Positions 50,101 through 58,869 of a stretch of DNA of 64,000 nucleotides are shown here, in pieces. The first letter of the stretch is position 1. Every line of letters starts with the position of its first letter. A model generated the notes under the pieces. It made no database searches. It worked only from the letters and a program-made list of their open reading frames with translations, and was not told the DNA's origin. This DNA is from Marichromatium bheemlicum. GTDB taxonomy: Bacteria > Pseudomonadota > Gammaproteobacteria > Chromatiales > Chromatiaceae. The stretch lies in NCBI RefSeq assembly GCF_012276755.1, contig NZ_JAAXKX010000006.1, forward strand, positions 62,001 through 126,000, written 5' to 3'. Both the position numbers and the translations under genes were made by a program.

Positions 50101-52606
50101 GTTCGTCGACCGCGCGCGCCGCGGCCAGCGCGTCAGCGATCTGCTGCAGGTGTTCCGCAGCCTCGGCACGGAAGATATCGAGCAGCTCCTCATCCTCGCC
50201 GAGCAGGCTACCGGCATCGATCGTGGCAAGCGCGGGATCGGGCAGGGGCGCCGCAGCGGCGGCCGACACCACGACCTCATCGGCCACCGCCGCCGGGGCC
50301 GGCGGCGCCAGCTCCAGTTCAGCGAGGTCGAGCGCGGGCAGCTCCAGCTCCGGCAGCTCAAATTCGGCGCCCGCCTCACCCCCGGCCTCCGCCGCATCAT
50401 CGTCCGTGCCCAGGCTCGGCAGCGGCACGCTCTCCGGGTCCAGCGATGTCTCGTCGGCAAAGACCGACGACACCGCATCCTGCGCCGCCGCGTCGGGCGT
50501 CTCGGTCACCGAGGCCGCTCCCGGCGCCGGTGGCGCGAGCAACTGCTCGGCGGGGGTGATCAGCGGCGCGATCGCAAAGGCGCGCCCCTCGGCCTCGGCG
50601 GCAACCAGCTCGGGGAGGCGTTCGAGCACCGTGGCAATATGCGCCAACAGCGGCGGCGTGACCGCCACACTGCGTTCGAGCACGCGATTGAGCAGGATCT
50701 CATTGGCCTGCGCGACCTCTGCCACCTGTCGCGCCCCGACCAGCCGGCCACTGCCCTTGAGGGTGTGGAAGCTGCGCCTGAGCGTGGTCAAGGCCTCCCA
50801 GTCCTCGGGGGCCTCCGACCAACGCGCGAACTGGGCACGCGCCGCATCCACCTCCTCGGCGGCCTCTTCGAGAAAGATATCCAGGAATTCCGCAGCGATG
50901 GTGCCTTCCTCGGGGGCGAGGGCGGCTGCCGTCGAGGGCGCCGCCGTCGCTGCAGCCGGACCGGGCTCGGGCTGCAGCGACGACCCACGGGCCTGCTGCA
51001 GGGCAGCGAGCGAGGCGCGGGCCTGTTCGATCAGGTTGGCCCCGAACGGCTGGCCGTCCTGCAGATGAGCGATGTAGAGCTCGAGCGCGGCGATGGTATC
51101 GGCCAGGTGCTCGAATTCCCCCTCGCTCGGCATCGGCGCCTGATCGCCATCCAGGCCACGCATCAGCACGGCGACCGCGCCGGCGAGATCGGCGGCGGCC
51201 TGTTCATCAAGGATGCGCAGTGCACCCGCCACGTTCTCCAGCGCGCCGGGCACCGGCGCTAAGGGGGCGAGATTGGCGCGATCGAGATGGCAGGCGCCGA
51301 TCGCCTCCTTGACCTGCACCAACTCGTAGCCGGCCTCGCGCAGGGTGAGGCTGGCCAGCTCACCGAGATCGATCCCCGGCAGCTCGCCACTGGCGGCCCC
51401 GGCGCGGCGCTCGGCGCAGGCGCGTAACTGCGACTTGAGGCCGAGCAGCTCGGTGGCCAGGGTCTCGAGCGCCCCCCCACCCTCGGCACCGTCGACGGCG
51501 GCGCCCAACTCACCGGCGAGACGCCGCAACTTGGCCTCCAGCTCGGTGCCTCCGGCGACCGCGAGCCGCTCGGCGAGCCGGCGCAGCCCACTTTCCAACA
51601 GTGCCAGCTCACCGGTATCGGCGACCCCGGGCTGGGCCAGGCGTTCGAGCCGGCCCTCGAGTTCGGGCAGGGCCTCCAAGACCTCACGAGCGGCCGTGGC
51701 CAGGGCCTCGTCGGCGGCGCCAGTGGCACCACCGGGACGCGCGCCATAGCGCGCGCGCACCACGTCCAACCCCGGCAGCGAGGTCGCCTCGAGTGGCGCC
51801 AGCGCCGTCAGCAAGCGCTCGATCAGCCCCACCACCGCCTCCTCCGGCCACTGCGGCGGACGCTGCACCAGCGGCTTGAGGATCCAGTCGAGATGACCGA
51901 GCAGCGAGCGCTGCTCGGCACTGGCCTCGAGCCAGCCCTGGCGCAACGCCTCGGTCAGGTGCTCGGCGAGCCGGAAGACGTCGGCCAGGGGGCCCTCGCC
52001 GAGATAACCGTAGAGGTGATGGAAGAGACGTCCGAGCTGTACCAGCCCCCGCCCCTCGGCGCCGCCGCGATACCACTCGACCAGATGACGGTGGAACTGT
52101 GGCCGCACCTGACGCAACGCCTCGGCCAGCGCCTCGAGCGCCTCGGGGGAGCGCTGCAGCTGGCCGGCGGCCCCGCTGAGCGCGGTGAGCGCGAGCAGCT
52201 CGACCTCGGTTAACGGCGCGGCATCGATCACCGCGCGGACCTCATTGATCGCCGGCAACAGCGCCAGCGGAGAATCATCGTACCCGGCGTCGAGCCGATC
52301 GAGATGCTCGCCGAGCGCCACCAGCGCAGTGGTCAGGGCCCGCGCCCCGGGCTGCAGCTCGGCCAGCTCGCCACCGCCGAGCCCGGCGGTGAGACGTGTC
52401 AGCTCCTCGGTCAGGCGCGCCGGGGCGGGCAGTTGTAACGCGAGCAAGACCCCCCGCACCTGTGCCAACGCCTCACCGGCCTCGGTGACGTCCTGCGGGG
52501 TCGCCGACGCTGCCTGGAGGATCGCCAGGTCCCGGACCGGGCGCAGGGCGGTGTCGATCTCACCCTTGACCCAGTTCAAACCACCGATGATCGTCTTCTC
52601 TGCCAT
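47114..52606 (-). CDS. chpA: Hybrid chemotaxis histidine kinase ChpA (PilL)
   Basis: The 1830-residue kinase controls type IV pilus twitching. Three Hpt domains have phosphorylatable His residues in HTLKGSGRL (about 614), HTLTGSARM (about 842) and HTLKGSARL (about 1109); an N-terminal region of about 450 residues looks like degenerate Hpt repeats. Long Ala/Pro-rich linkers separate them. A dimerisation segment follows, then an HATPase core (LEHLLRNAVDHG near 1420, DDGKGLDLAAI, GRGVGLDVV), a CheW-like domain, and a C-terminal receiver with Asp at about 1758 in LLLLDIEMPRMDGF. The ATG at 52606 (MAEKTIIGG) is used because the upstream extension has no homology. Confidence 0.9.
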   Translation of the reverse strand: MAEKTIIGGLNWVKGEIDTALRPVRDLAILQAASATPQDVTEAGEALAQVRGVLLALQLPAPARLTEELTRLTAGLGGGELAELQPGARALTTALVALGEHLDRLDAGYDDSPLALLPAINEVRAVIDAAPLTEVELLALTALSGAAGQLQRSPEALEALAEALRQVRPQFHRHLVEWYRGGAEGRGLVQLGRLFHHLYGYLGEGPLADVFRLAEHLTEALRQGWLEASAEQRSLLGHLDWILKPLVQRPPQWPEEAVVGLIERLLTALAPLEATSLPGLDVVRARYGARPGGATGAADEALATAAREVLEALPELEGRLERLAQPGVADTGELALLESGLRRLAERLAVAGGTELEAKLRRLAGELGAAVDGAEGGGALETLATELLGLKSQLRACAERRAGAASGELPGIDLGELASLTLREAGYELVQVKEAIGACHLDRANLAPLAPVPGALENVAGALRILDEQAAADLAGAVAVLMRGLDGDQAPMPSEGEFEHLADTIAALELYIAHLQDGQPFGANLIEQARASLAALQQARGSSLQPEPGPAAATAAPSTAAALAPEEGTIAAEFLDIFLEEAAEEVDAARAQFARWSEAPEDWEALTTLRRSFHTLKGSGRLVGARQVAEVAQANEILLNRVLERSVAVTPPLLAHIATVLERLPELVAAEAEGRAFAIAPLITPAEQLLAPPAPGAASVTETPDAAAQDAVSSVFADETSLDPESVPLPSLGTDDDAAEAGGEAGAEFELPELELPALDLAELELAPPAPAAVADEVVVSAAAAAPLPDPALATIDAGSLLGEDEELLDIFRAEAAEHLQQIADALAAARAVDEPLLRALHTLTGSARMAGIDSIAALTRVLEHRLTQEQGRSPDAEARGWLERACDQIAARVAELPGGGPAGATLQALTAEVEMALPPVITPSSAETRAFVPDPTPLPDPLVASTPLPEAGAAVGSVPGEEAALSSAPSGMATEAMAGAEASRAERDDLPPPSTPAAAAETTASTTGAPVPPPALDDAAPSGAAPTALTAPGPEPTLLPEPEPERSGSSGVAEAVAADSVAAPDPELATLFLEDARELLDKLDAEFQAWLLAPQQHDRLDGINRLLHTLKGSARLTGLTVIGDLSHALETRLKAVHDDPRVITDATLELAQRAVDALAGQVEALERGAALPRLSALVAALEDTEAESATTTASAPLAELRPLASTPVPASAPPASAPPPEAAAQVRVRADLLDQLVDDASEISIYRARLSQRNAQFGFSLGELEQTVTRLRSQLRTLEMETQRQLLGHGEEPSAVERGGEQGFDRLEFDRFSNLHQLSGGLAETLDDLTSVKELLGGYQREVADLLTQQARLADDLQHGLLRTRLVPFVQVVPRLHRLVRQTAEGLGKSARLEVVGPEVALDRAVLDRLVAPLEHLLRNAVDHGLEAPEARLAAGKPEIGTLVLALRREGNDALISLSDDGKGLDLAAIRAKAIEREMLSPEAEIPDEALLQFVLEPGFTTRREVTQVSGRGVGLDVVASEIKAANGGIDLRSRPGQGATFIIRLPLTLAMIEAFLVKVGENVYAVPHSSVEAVARIDREALMAILDGRRRTFEHLGQDYQVVYLGGVLEPGQEPELGERRRLPLLLARLGEQRVALQVDSLIESQRILVKPLGAQLADVRWLSGGTVLPDGRVALILDALALLRSKALRDYRPSAGGQARGEAPVCVMVVDDSLTVRRVTSRLLRRERMEVITAKDGVEALTLLDARLPDLLLLDIEMPRMDGFELTRHIRRSERLRALPIIMITSRTGEKHRKHALELGVDRYLGKPYQESRLLEEIAAVLAEREA

Positions 52607-52697
52607 GGGAGCGCCGCTCCTGCCGCTGCGCGAGGGGGTGAACGAAGGCGCCGCCGCACCCGCCCCGGGTGTTGTCTCTCGTCCGCGACCGCCCGTC

Positions 52698-54710
52698 TCA
52701 GGGCAGCCGGAATCCGGCCACCGAGCGCTGCAGCTCGATGGCGAGGTTGGCCAGCTGCTCGACCGAAGAGGCCACCCGCCGGGTCCCGTCGTTGTTCTCC
52801 TCGGTAAGCGCACGGATCGCCTGCACCGTGTCGTTGATCTCTGCGGACTGGCGCGACTGGCGCTGGGCCGAGTCGGCAATACGCTTGGTGAGGTCGGCGA
52901 TGTAGGCCGAGACATTCTCGATCTCGCGCAGCGCATCGCCGGCGTTCTCGGCGAGGTTGGCGCCCTCGACCACGCCCGAGGTACTCGCCTCCATCGAGCT
53001 GACCGCCTCGTTGGTATCGGCCTGGATGGTGCGCACCAACACCTCGATCTGCTTGGTGGCGTTGCGCGAGCGCTCGGCCAGACGCTGCACCTCATCGGCC
53101 ACCACCGCGAAACCACGTCCGGCCTCGCCGGCCATCGCCGCCTGCATCGCGGCGTTGAGCGCGAGGATGTTGGTCTGATCGGCGATGTCGTCGATCAGCT
53201 CGACGATCTCGCCGATCTCCTGCGAGCTCTCGCCGAGACGCTTGATGCGCTTGGCCGTCTCCTGGATCTGGTCGCGGATGGCGTCCATCCCCTGGATGGT
53301 GTCGCGCACCGTCTGCGCACCGCGACCGGCGACCTCGACCGAGCGCGAGGCGACCTCGGCCGACTCCCCGGCATGGCCCGCCACCTCGTCAATCTGTTGG
53401 GTGAGCATCTGCACTGCGTTGGAGGCCTGGGTGATCTGCTGCGACTGGGCGGTGCTGGCATCGGCCAGGCGCGCCGAGATGGTGCGGCTGTCCTGGGCCG
53501 AGGTGCTCACGCGCTTGGCGGTCTCGTTGATGGTGGTCACCAGACCCCGCAGCGCCTCGACGGCGTAGTTGATGGCATCGGCGATGGCCCCGGTCTTGTC
53601 CTCGGTGACCGAGGCCTCGACGGTGAGGTCACCGTCGGCCAGGTTACCGATCTCGTCGAGCAGCCGTTGGATCGCCTGCTCGTCACGCGCACTCTGCGCC
53701 TTCGACAGCTCCTCGCGCCGGTGTGCCTCGCGCACCGCGAGATAGGCGAGCAGCGCCAGGCTGAGCAACACCGCGCCAACGCTCGCCAACACCAGGACGA
53801 GGCCGATCTCGAGACCGCCGAGGGGGAAGCGCAGCGGCGCGGCTCGATAGGCCGTAGCGAGCGCGGCGAGCGCACTCTCGAGACCTTCGGCGGCGCTACT
53901 CAGGCGGGTCGCGGCATCGAAGGCGGCACTCGCCGCCGCCCCCTGCTCGAGGGCCTCGGCGAGGGCCCCGTCGAGGGCCGCGCTCACCCGTAGCGCATCC
54001 TCGAGCGCGCCACGTGGCTGCGGGGCGGCGGCCTCCGTGGCAAGCTCGGCGAGCGCCGTGCCGAGCGCCTCGCGCTCACCCGCTAACGCCGCGCTCACCC
54101 GCTGTGTCGTCTCCTCGCCAGCGGGCAGGGTATCGAGCAGGGCATCGATCCGCGCCAGCCGCGCCGCCTGGCGCCCCAGGCGCAACGCCGCGGCCGCAGA
54201 CACCTCACTCACCGCCACACGCTCAGCGGCGCGTTCGAGCGCGGCCTCGGCGCGGACCACCAGCGCGCGGGTCTCGCGGATCGCCTGGCGGGCGCTCAAT
54301 GGGGCCTCACCAGCACCGAGGATGTGTTCGAGTTCGACCCGCAACGCGGTCCAGCCGTCACGAGCCGAGCGCCATGGCTGTTCCAGGCCAGCGACGTCCG
54401 GGCGCAACGCCCCCTCCTCACCGCCGAGCGCGGCACGCAGCCGGTCGCGGGCCTGGCGCAACCGTGACGCCGCGGCCGCATCGCCCTGCAACAGCGCAGC
54501 GGCGTCACGACCGAGCTGCGCGACCGTGGTCGCCGCCGTGCTCGCCGCGGTGGACTGCCCTCGGTTGGCCGCGTCGACCTGCGCGAGGCGGAGGGAACCG
54601 AGCAGCGCCAGCACCGCAAACACCAGTGCCAACAACACCAGCAACAGGGTGATCTGTCGCGAGCCACCCTGGCGCCGCTGGCGTGGGTTGAGCGTCTCTG
54701 GTTTGGCCAT
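52698..54710 (-). CDS. pilJ: Methyl-accepting chemotaxis protein PilJ
   Basis: The 670-residue receptor has transmembrane helices at about 20-42 and 297-320, a periplasmic sensor between them, a HAMP-type linker, and a long cytoplasmic coiled coil. The signalling tip is [21 protein letters not shown] plus [18 protein letters not shown]. In Pseudomonas PilJ binds pilin and drives ChpA. It lies between pilI and chpA. No methyltransferase (PilK) or methylesterase (ChpB) gene is in the cluster, so adaptation may depend on enzymes elsewhere. Confidence 0.92.
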   Translation of the reverse strand: MAKPETLNPRQRRQGGSRQITLLLVLLALVFAVLALLGSLRLAQVDAANRGQSTAASTAATTVAQLGRDAAALLQGDAAAASRLRQARDRLRAALGGEEGALRPDVAGLEQPWRSARDGWTALRVELEHILGAGEAPLSARQAIRETRALVVRAEAALERAAERVAVSEVSAAAALRLGRQAARLARIDALLDTLPAGEETTQRVSAALAGEREALGTALAELATEAAAPQPRGALEDALRVSAALDGALAEALEQGAAASAAFDAATRLSSAAEGLESALAALATAYRAAPLRFPLGGLEIGLVLVLASVGAVLLSLALLAYLAVREAHRREELSKAQSARDEQAIQRLLDEIGNLADGDLTVEASVTEDKTGAIADAINYAVEALRGLVTTINETAKRVSTSAQDSRTISARLADASTAQSQQITQASNAVQMLTQQIDEVAGHAGESAEVASRSVEVAGRGAQTVRDTIQGMDAIRDQIQETAKRIKRLGESSQEIGEIVELIDDIADQTNILALNAAMQAAMAGEAGRGFAVVADEVQRLAERSRNATKQIEVLVRTIQADTNEAVSSMEASTSGVVEGANLAENAGDALREIENVSAYIADLTKRIADSAQRQSRQSAEINDTVQAIRALTEENNDGTRRVASSVEQLANLAIELQRSVAGFRLP

Positions 54711-54804
54711 CTGCTACCGAACTCCCGGAGATATGGATCATGCCCGCACAACGCCGTGGCGGACACTGCGATGAATGGATGAAGGGGTTAGACCGTGCCC
54801 GGTA

Positions 54805-55383
54805 TCAACCGAGCGCGGCATTGAACAAAGGGTCGGCCAGCAGCCGCTCCAGGCGGAGCACGGCCACCGCCTCGTCATCGACCTGATAGGCCCTCTCGAC
54901 ATAGCGCGCGCTCGCCCCCAGTCCCTCGGGCAGGGTCGGGCTGCGGGCATCGTGCCGGACGTGGCGCATCCCCAGCGTCTCCGACACCACCAAGCCACAG
55001 GGTGACTCACCCTGGCGCACCACCAGCACCCGGTCACGGGCCCGGCGACGCCCCGGTGGAGCATGATGCGCGCCGGACTGCCCCCCCTGGGTCAACACCG
55101 CCAGATCACTGATCGGCAACAGGGTGCCACGGTTATTGGCGACCCCGAGGAACCAGGGATGGGTCCCCGGCACGCGGGTGATCTCGACCGGCACCTCCAG
55201 CACCTCGGCGATCTGCTCCAAAGGGGTCAGAAACTTCAGGTCTCGCACCCGGAACAGGACCGCCGCCCAGCTGTCCGGCGGCGGCGCATCGTGCGGGAGG
55301 GCGGTACGTTGCGCCCGACAGCTAGCGTCGAGCTGACGGATCAGGGCCTGTAGTTCGGCCCCGGTGGTCGGCGTCTCTGCCAT
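54805..55383 (-). CDS. pilI: CheW-like adaptor PilI
   Basis: The 192-residue protein has a CheW domain: VLFRVRDLKFLTPLEQIAEVLE, FLGVANNRGTLLPISDLAVL and CGLVVSETLGMRHV. It couples PilJ to ChpA. The N-terminal 45 residues are an extension typical of PilI. It lies 4 bp after pilH. Confidence 0.88.
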   Translation of the reverse strand: MAETPTTGAELQALIRQLDASCRAQRTALPHDAPPPDSWAAVLFRVRDLKFLTPLEQIAEVLEVPVEITRVPGTHPWFLGVANNRGTLLPISDLAVLTQGGQSGAHHAPPGRRRARDRVLVVRQGESPCGLVVSETLGMRHVRHDARSPTLPEGLGASARYVERAYQVDDEAVAVLRLERLLADPLFNAALG

Positions 55384-55387
55384 GCCC

Positions 55388-55828
55388 TCAGCCCTCCAGT
55401 ACCGCGCGCACCCGCGACAGCAGGGTGTCGGCATCGACCGGCTTGACCAGATAATCGACCGCGCCCTGACGCAGCCCCCAGGTCCGGTCGGTCTGCTGAT
55501 CCTTGGTGGTCACCATGATTACCGGGATGTCGGCGGTGACCTCATCGCGCCGCAACATCCGTGTGGCCTGGAAGCCGTTGAGCACCGGCATAATCACGTC
55601 CATTAGGATCAGGTCCGGGTGTGATCGCCGCGCGATGGCGATCGCCTCCTCGCCGTTGGTCGCGGTCTCGACCTGGTAGCCCGCCTGGGTGAGCACCTTG
55701 ACGAAGATCCGGGTCTCGGTCGGGGAATCGTCGACCACCAACACCCTGGCCCCGGCGACAGGCGGCTGGGTGGCGTCGTCCGTGGTCGAATCCGTCTTGC
55801 GAAAGATGCGTCTCATGGCTGCGCTCAC
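55388..55828 (-). CDS. pilH: Response regulator PilH
   Basis: The 146-residue protein is a single receiver domain: VLVVDDSPTETR, LILMDVIMPVLNGF with phosphoacceptor Asp, and VMVTTKDQQTDRTWGLRQGAVDYLVKPVD, which closely resembles Pseudomonas PilH. The start GTG at 55828 overlaps the pilG stop as GTGA; an ATG four codons downstream is the alternative. It has about 25 extra N-terminal residues compared with Pseudomonas. With PilG it receives phosphate from ChpA and sets pilus extension/retraction. Confidence 0.88.
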   Translation of the reverse strand: MSAAMRRIFRKTDSTTDDATQPPVAGARVLVVDDSPTETRIFVKVLTQAGYQVETATNGEEAIAIARRSHPDLILMDVIMPVLNGFQATRMLRRDEVTADIPVIMVTTKDQQTDRTWGLRQGAVDYLVKPVDADTLLSRVRAVLEG

Positions 55829-56250
55829 GAGCCCGCTGGGCTCCGTTCTGGGGCACGACCGAGGTTGTCGCGCACCGCTGCCAGTAGTTCCTCTCCGGTG
55901 AACGGCTTGGAGAGATAGAGTTGGGCGCCAACCAGGCGACCCTTGGCGCGATCGAACAGTCCGTCCTTGCTCGAGAGCATCACCACCGGGGTGTGGCGAA
56001 GCGTGGCGTTGCCCTTGATCAGGGCGCAGGTGTGATAGCCGTCGAGACGCGGCATCATGATGTCGACGAACACCAGGTCGGGCTTGAAGGCGACGATCTT
56101 GCCCAACGCCTCGAAGCCGTCGGCGGCGACCATGACCTCACAACCGGCCTTGGCCAGCAGGGTCTCCGCGGTCTTGCGGATGGTCTTGCTGTCATCGATC
56201 ACCAGGATCTTGGCACCGATCAGATCGGCATGGTCCGAAGGATCCGTCAC
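55825..56250 (-). CDS. pilG: Response regulator PilG
   Basis: The 141-residue receiver protein has ILVIDDSKTIRKTAETLL, FVDIMMPRLDGYHTCALIK and MLSSKDGLFDRAKGRLVG, very close to Pseudomonas PilG. I use GTG 56250 (VTDPSDHADL) because it gives the family length; a GTG at 56274 is in frame. It heads the minus-strand chemosensory operon, so the promoter should lie in the 510-bp region upstream. Confidence 0.88.
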   Translation of the reverse strand: MTDPSDHADLIGAKILVIDDSKTIRKTAETLLAKAGCEVMVAADGFEALGKIVAFKPDLVFVDIMMPRLDGYHTCALIKGNATLRHTPVVMLSSKDGLFDRAKGRLVGAQLYLSKPFTGEELLAAVRDNLGRAPERSPAGS

Positions 56251-56760
56251 GCTGACGCCCTCTCGAGTCGGCACGATTGAAGCGTATACCCTCAGGGCAC
56301 ACCCCGCACCTCAGCCCCGCAGCTGCGACGGGGTCGGAGACTGTCACATTCGCGGCATCGGACAGGGGCGCGGGGGGACACGCCGGCGGGTACGCTGTCG
56401 ATGGCGCGCGCGATCCACCATCGACCGGGCAAGTCTAGCAGTGCCGCGCGCGTCGTCGCCAGCGGTCAGGAGGTCGCCCCGAGAGACGCCGAGGGTGCGA
56501 ACCAAACGACCGACTCCGGACACGTCGATTGGATTGCCGCCTTTTAGCAAACCAACACCAGCGCCAACACCTGCTGACGGATTGAGATCACCATCAGGCA
56601 GGCGGAGCGGTTAACCGAAACTTATGACCGTATCCATCCACGATGGAGCGTCTGCCCCGCCAACCGCTTGATCCCTTGCTTTGCGCCCGTCGCGACTTCG
56701 CGGCTCAATCCCACTGGTCGCTGGTAGCTGGTCGCTGGTCGCTGCAGTAAACTGCCGAAC
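56251..56760. other. Divergent intergenic region pilG/gshB
   Basis: No gene is supported here. It must contain promoters for the chemosensory operon and for gshB. The right end holds a degenerate module A (56673-56709) and four heptamers (CTGGTCG, CTGGTAG, CTGGTCG, CTGGTCG; 56714-56741), followed by TAAACT (56748-56753), a possible -10 box only a few bases before gshB. Confidence 0.55.
56714..56741 (+). repeat. Module B heptamers, four units before gshB
   Basis: The units CTGGTCG, CTGGTAG, CTGGTCG and CTGGTCG are in register and end 19 bp before the gshB ATG. They would occupy the -35 region of a gshB promoter. Confidence 0.75.
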
Positions 56761-57717
56761 ATGAGCATCGACATCGGCATGGTGATGGACCCAATCGGGT
56801 CCATCAACACCAAGAAAGACAGCAGCCTCGCCATGCTGCTGGCGGCGCAGCGGCGCGGTTGGCGGCTGTGGTACATGGAACTCGGCGACCTCGCCCTCGA
56901 GGGCGATCGCGCGCTCGGACGGATGCGACCGCTACAGGTCCGCGACGACCCCGCCGACTGGTACACCTTAGGCGACCCCGAGGTCCGCCCACTCGGCGCG
57001 CTCGATGCGCTGCTGATGCGCAAGGACCCCCCGTTCGACATGGAGTACGTGTTCTCGACCTATCTGCTCGAACACGCCCAGGCCGCCGGCTGCCTAGTGG
57101 TCAACGACCCACGCAGCCTGCGCGACGCCAACGAGAAGCTGTTCACCGCACGCTTCCCACAGTGCACCCCACCGACCCTGGTGACCGCCAGCGCCGCCGA
57201 CATCCGCGCCTTCCTCGCCGAGCACGGCGAGATCGTGCTCAAGCCGCTCGATGGCATGGGCGGGGCCTCGGTGTTCCGGGTCGCCACCGCCGACCCCAAC
57301 CTCGGGGTCATCATCGAGACCCTGACCCAGCGCGGTCGGCGCTATTGCATGGCACAGCGCTATCTGCCAGAGATCCGCGACGGCGACAAACGGGTGTTGA
57401 TGATCGACGGTGAGCCGGTGCCCTATTGCCTGGCACGCATCCCCGCCCCCGGCGAGAGCCGCGGCAACCTCGCCGCCGGCGCCAGGGCCGAGGCCCGACC
57501 GTTGCGCGCGCGTGAGCGCTGGATCGCCGAACAGGTCGGCCCCGAACTCCGCGCCCGTGGCATCCTGTTCGCAGGGCTGGACGTGATCGGCGACCATCTC
57601 ACTGAGGTCAATGTCACCAGCCCGACCTGCATCCGCGAACTCGACGCCGCCTACGGCCTCGACATCGCCGGTGCCCTGATGGATCGCATCGCCGCCCGAC
57701 TCGACGCCCACGACTGA
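56761..57717 (+). CDS. gshB: Glutathione synthetase
   Basis: The 318-residue ATP-grasp enzyme adds glycine to gamma-glutamylcysteine. SIDIGMVMDPIGSINTKKDS is the family N-terminus. ATP-grasp residues appear in IVLKPLDGMGGASVFRV, MAQRYLPEIRDGDKRVL and the metal-binding GLDVIGDHLTEVNVTSPT. Its place before tonB-algH-ruvX-pyrR-pyrB matches Pseudomonas; apbE is an insertion in that order. Confidence 0.95.
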   Translation: MSIDIGMVMDPIGSINTKKDSSLAMLLAAQRRGWRLWYMELGDLALEGDRALGRMRPLQVRDDPADWYTLGDPEVRPLGALDALLMRKDPPFDMEYVFSTYLLEHAQAAGCLVVNDPRSLRDANEKLFTARFPQCTPPTLVTASAADIRAFLAEHGEIVLKPLDGMGGASVFRVATADPNLGVIIETLTQRGRRYCMAQRYLPEIRDGDKRVLMIDGEPVPYCLARIPAPGESRGNLAAGARAEARPLRARERWIAEQVGPELRARGILFAGLDVIGDHLTEVNVTSPTCIRELDAAYGLDIAGALMDRIAARLDAHD

Positions 57718-57777
57718 TCCGGGCGCGTGCCCTCGGGGTCGGCAGCAGCGGATCGCCGTAACCCGAGGAGTACCCCC

Positions 57778-58869
57778 ATGCCGTCTCCGTGCCGCCCGTC
57801 GCCCACCCGCCCCATCCTGCTCGCGCTGCTCGCGCTGCTCGCGCTGCTCGCACTCGCTGGCTGCCGCGAGACGACACCGGTAAACACCACTCGGCTACAA
57901 GCTTTCGGCGAGCCGCTCGACCTCACCCTGGTCGGGGTCGACCCCGAGCTGGCGCGCCGCGCCCGCGACGAACTCAGCGAGGACATCACCTTCCGCGCCC
58001 GCGCCTGGGACCCCTGGAGAGCGGGCGCACTGGCCGAACTCAATCAGCGCCTCCCCAGCGGCGAGCCGGCCACCATCCCGCCCTCGGTCCTGCCACTACT
58101 GCGCACCGGCCAGCGACTCGCCGCGCGCAGCCAGGGACTCTACAATCCCGCCCTCGGTGAACTGGTCGCGCGCTGGGGCTTCGACCGCACCCCGCCACGC
58201 GCCACCCCACCGACTCAGGCACAGCTCGACGCCCTGCTGACACAGGCACCGACCATGGCGCAGCTGCGCCGTGACGGACTCGAGATCCGCGCCACCAACC
58301 CCAGTATCCAGCTCGACTTCGGTCGCCTGGCGCCGGCGCTGGCCATCGACCTGGCGATCGCGCGGCTGCGCGAGCTGGGCATCGTCAACGCCCTGATCCA
58401 ACGCGGCGGCACCTGGCGCGCCAGCGGCGATCGAGGCGGCCAGCCCTGGCGGGTACCGATCCTGCGCGCCGGAGGCTCCGGGGTACTGGCCATCGTCACC
58501 CTAGGCCGCGACGAGGCGCTGGGCAGCGTGGCCGATCACCAGCGCGACTTCATCCACCAGGGCGAGGTCTATCATGATGTGCTCGATCCGCGCACTGGCC
58601 GACCGGCGCGCGCCAGCCGCACCGTCACCGTGCTCCAGCCCGACCTGGCCAGCGCCACCGTCGCCGCCCACGCACTATTCGTCGCCGGCCCCGAGCACTG
58701 GCTCGAGGTCGCCCGCGCGATGGGGGTGACCACGGCGTTGCTGATCGACCGCGCCGGCGAGGTCCATGTCACCCAGGCGCTGTGGGACCGACTCGAACGG
58801 GTCGACCCCGGCGCCAGGATCCACCGCGTCAACCCGATTACCACCGAGGCCGCAGCCACCGCCCCATGA
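57778..58869 (+). CDS. apbE: ApbE-like lipoprotein (FAD:protein FMN transferase family), divergent active site
   Basis: The 363-residue lipoprotein has a signal with LLALLALLALLALAGC; the repeated LLA is coded by four 9-bp tandem copies (57817-57852). ApbE attaches FMN covalently to periplasmic flavoproteins. The VYHDVLDPRTGRPA motif is kept, but the usual DLGGIAKGYA region reads LDFGRLAPALAID, without the Lys, and the Mg-binding Asp near the C-terminus appears as His (SATVAAHALFVAG). FMN transfer is therefore uncertain. AGGAG precedes the ATG. The stop overlaps tonB as ATGA. Confidence 0.78.
   Translation: MPSPCRPSPTRPILLALLALLALLALAGCRETTPVNTTRLQAFGEPLDLTLVGVDPELARRARDELSEDITFRARAWDPWRAGALAELNQRLPSGEPATIPPSVLPLLRTGQRLAARSQGLYNPALGELVARWGFDRTPPRATPPTQAQLDALLTQAPTMAQLRRDGLEIRATNPSIQLDFGRLAPALAIDLAIARLRELGIVNALIQRGGTWRASGDRGGQPWRVPILRAGGSGVLAIVTLGRDEALGSVADHQRDFIHQGEVYHDVLDPRTGRPARASRTVTVLQPDLASATVAAHALFVAGPEHWLEVARAMGVTTALLIDRAGEVHVTQALWDRLERVDPGARIHRVNPITTEAAATAP

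Noticed and set aside
52607-53116. N-terminal extension of chpA into pilJ
   Set aside because: The extension is antisense or out of phase with pilJ and has no Hpt similarity; MAEKTIIGG at 52606 is the family-like start.
56344-56550. Small minus-strand frame in the pilG-gshB gap
   Set aside because: It begins with TTG, has no ribosome binding site and reads as basic low-complexity sequence.
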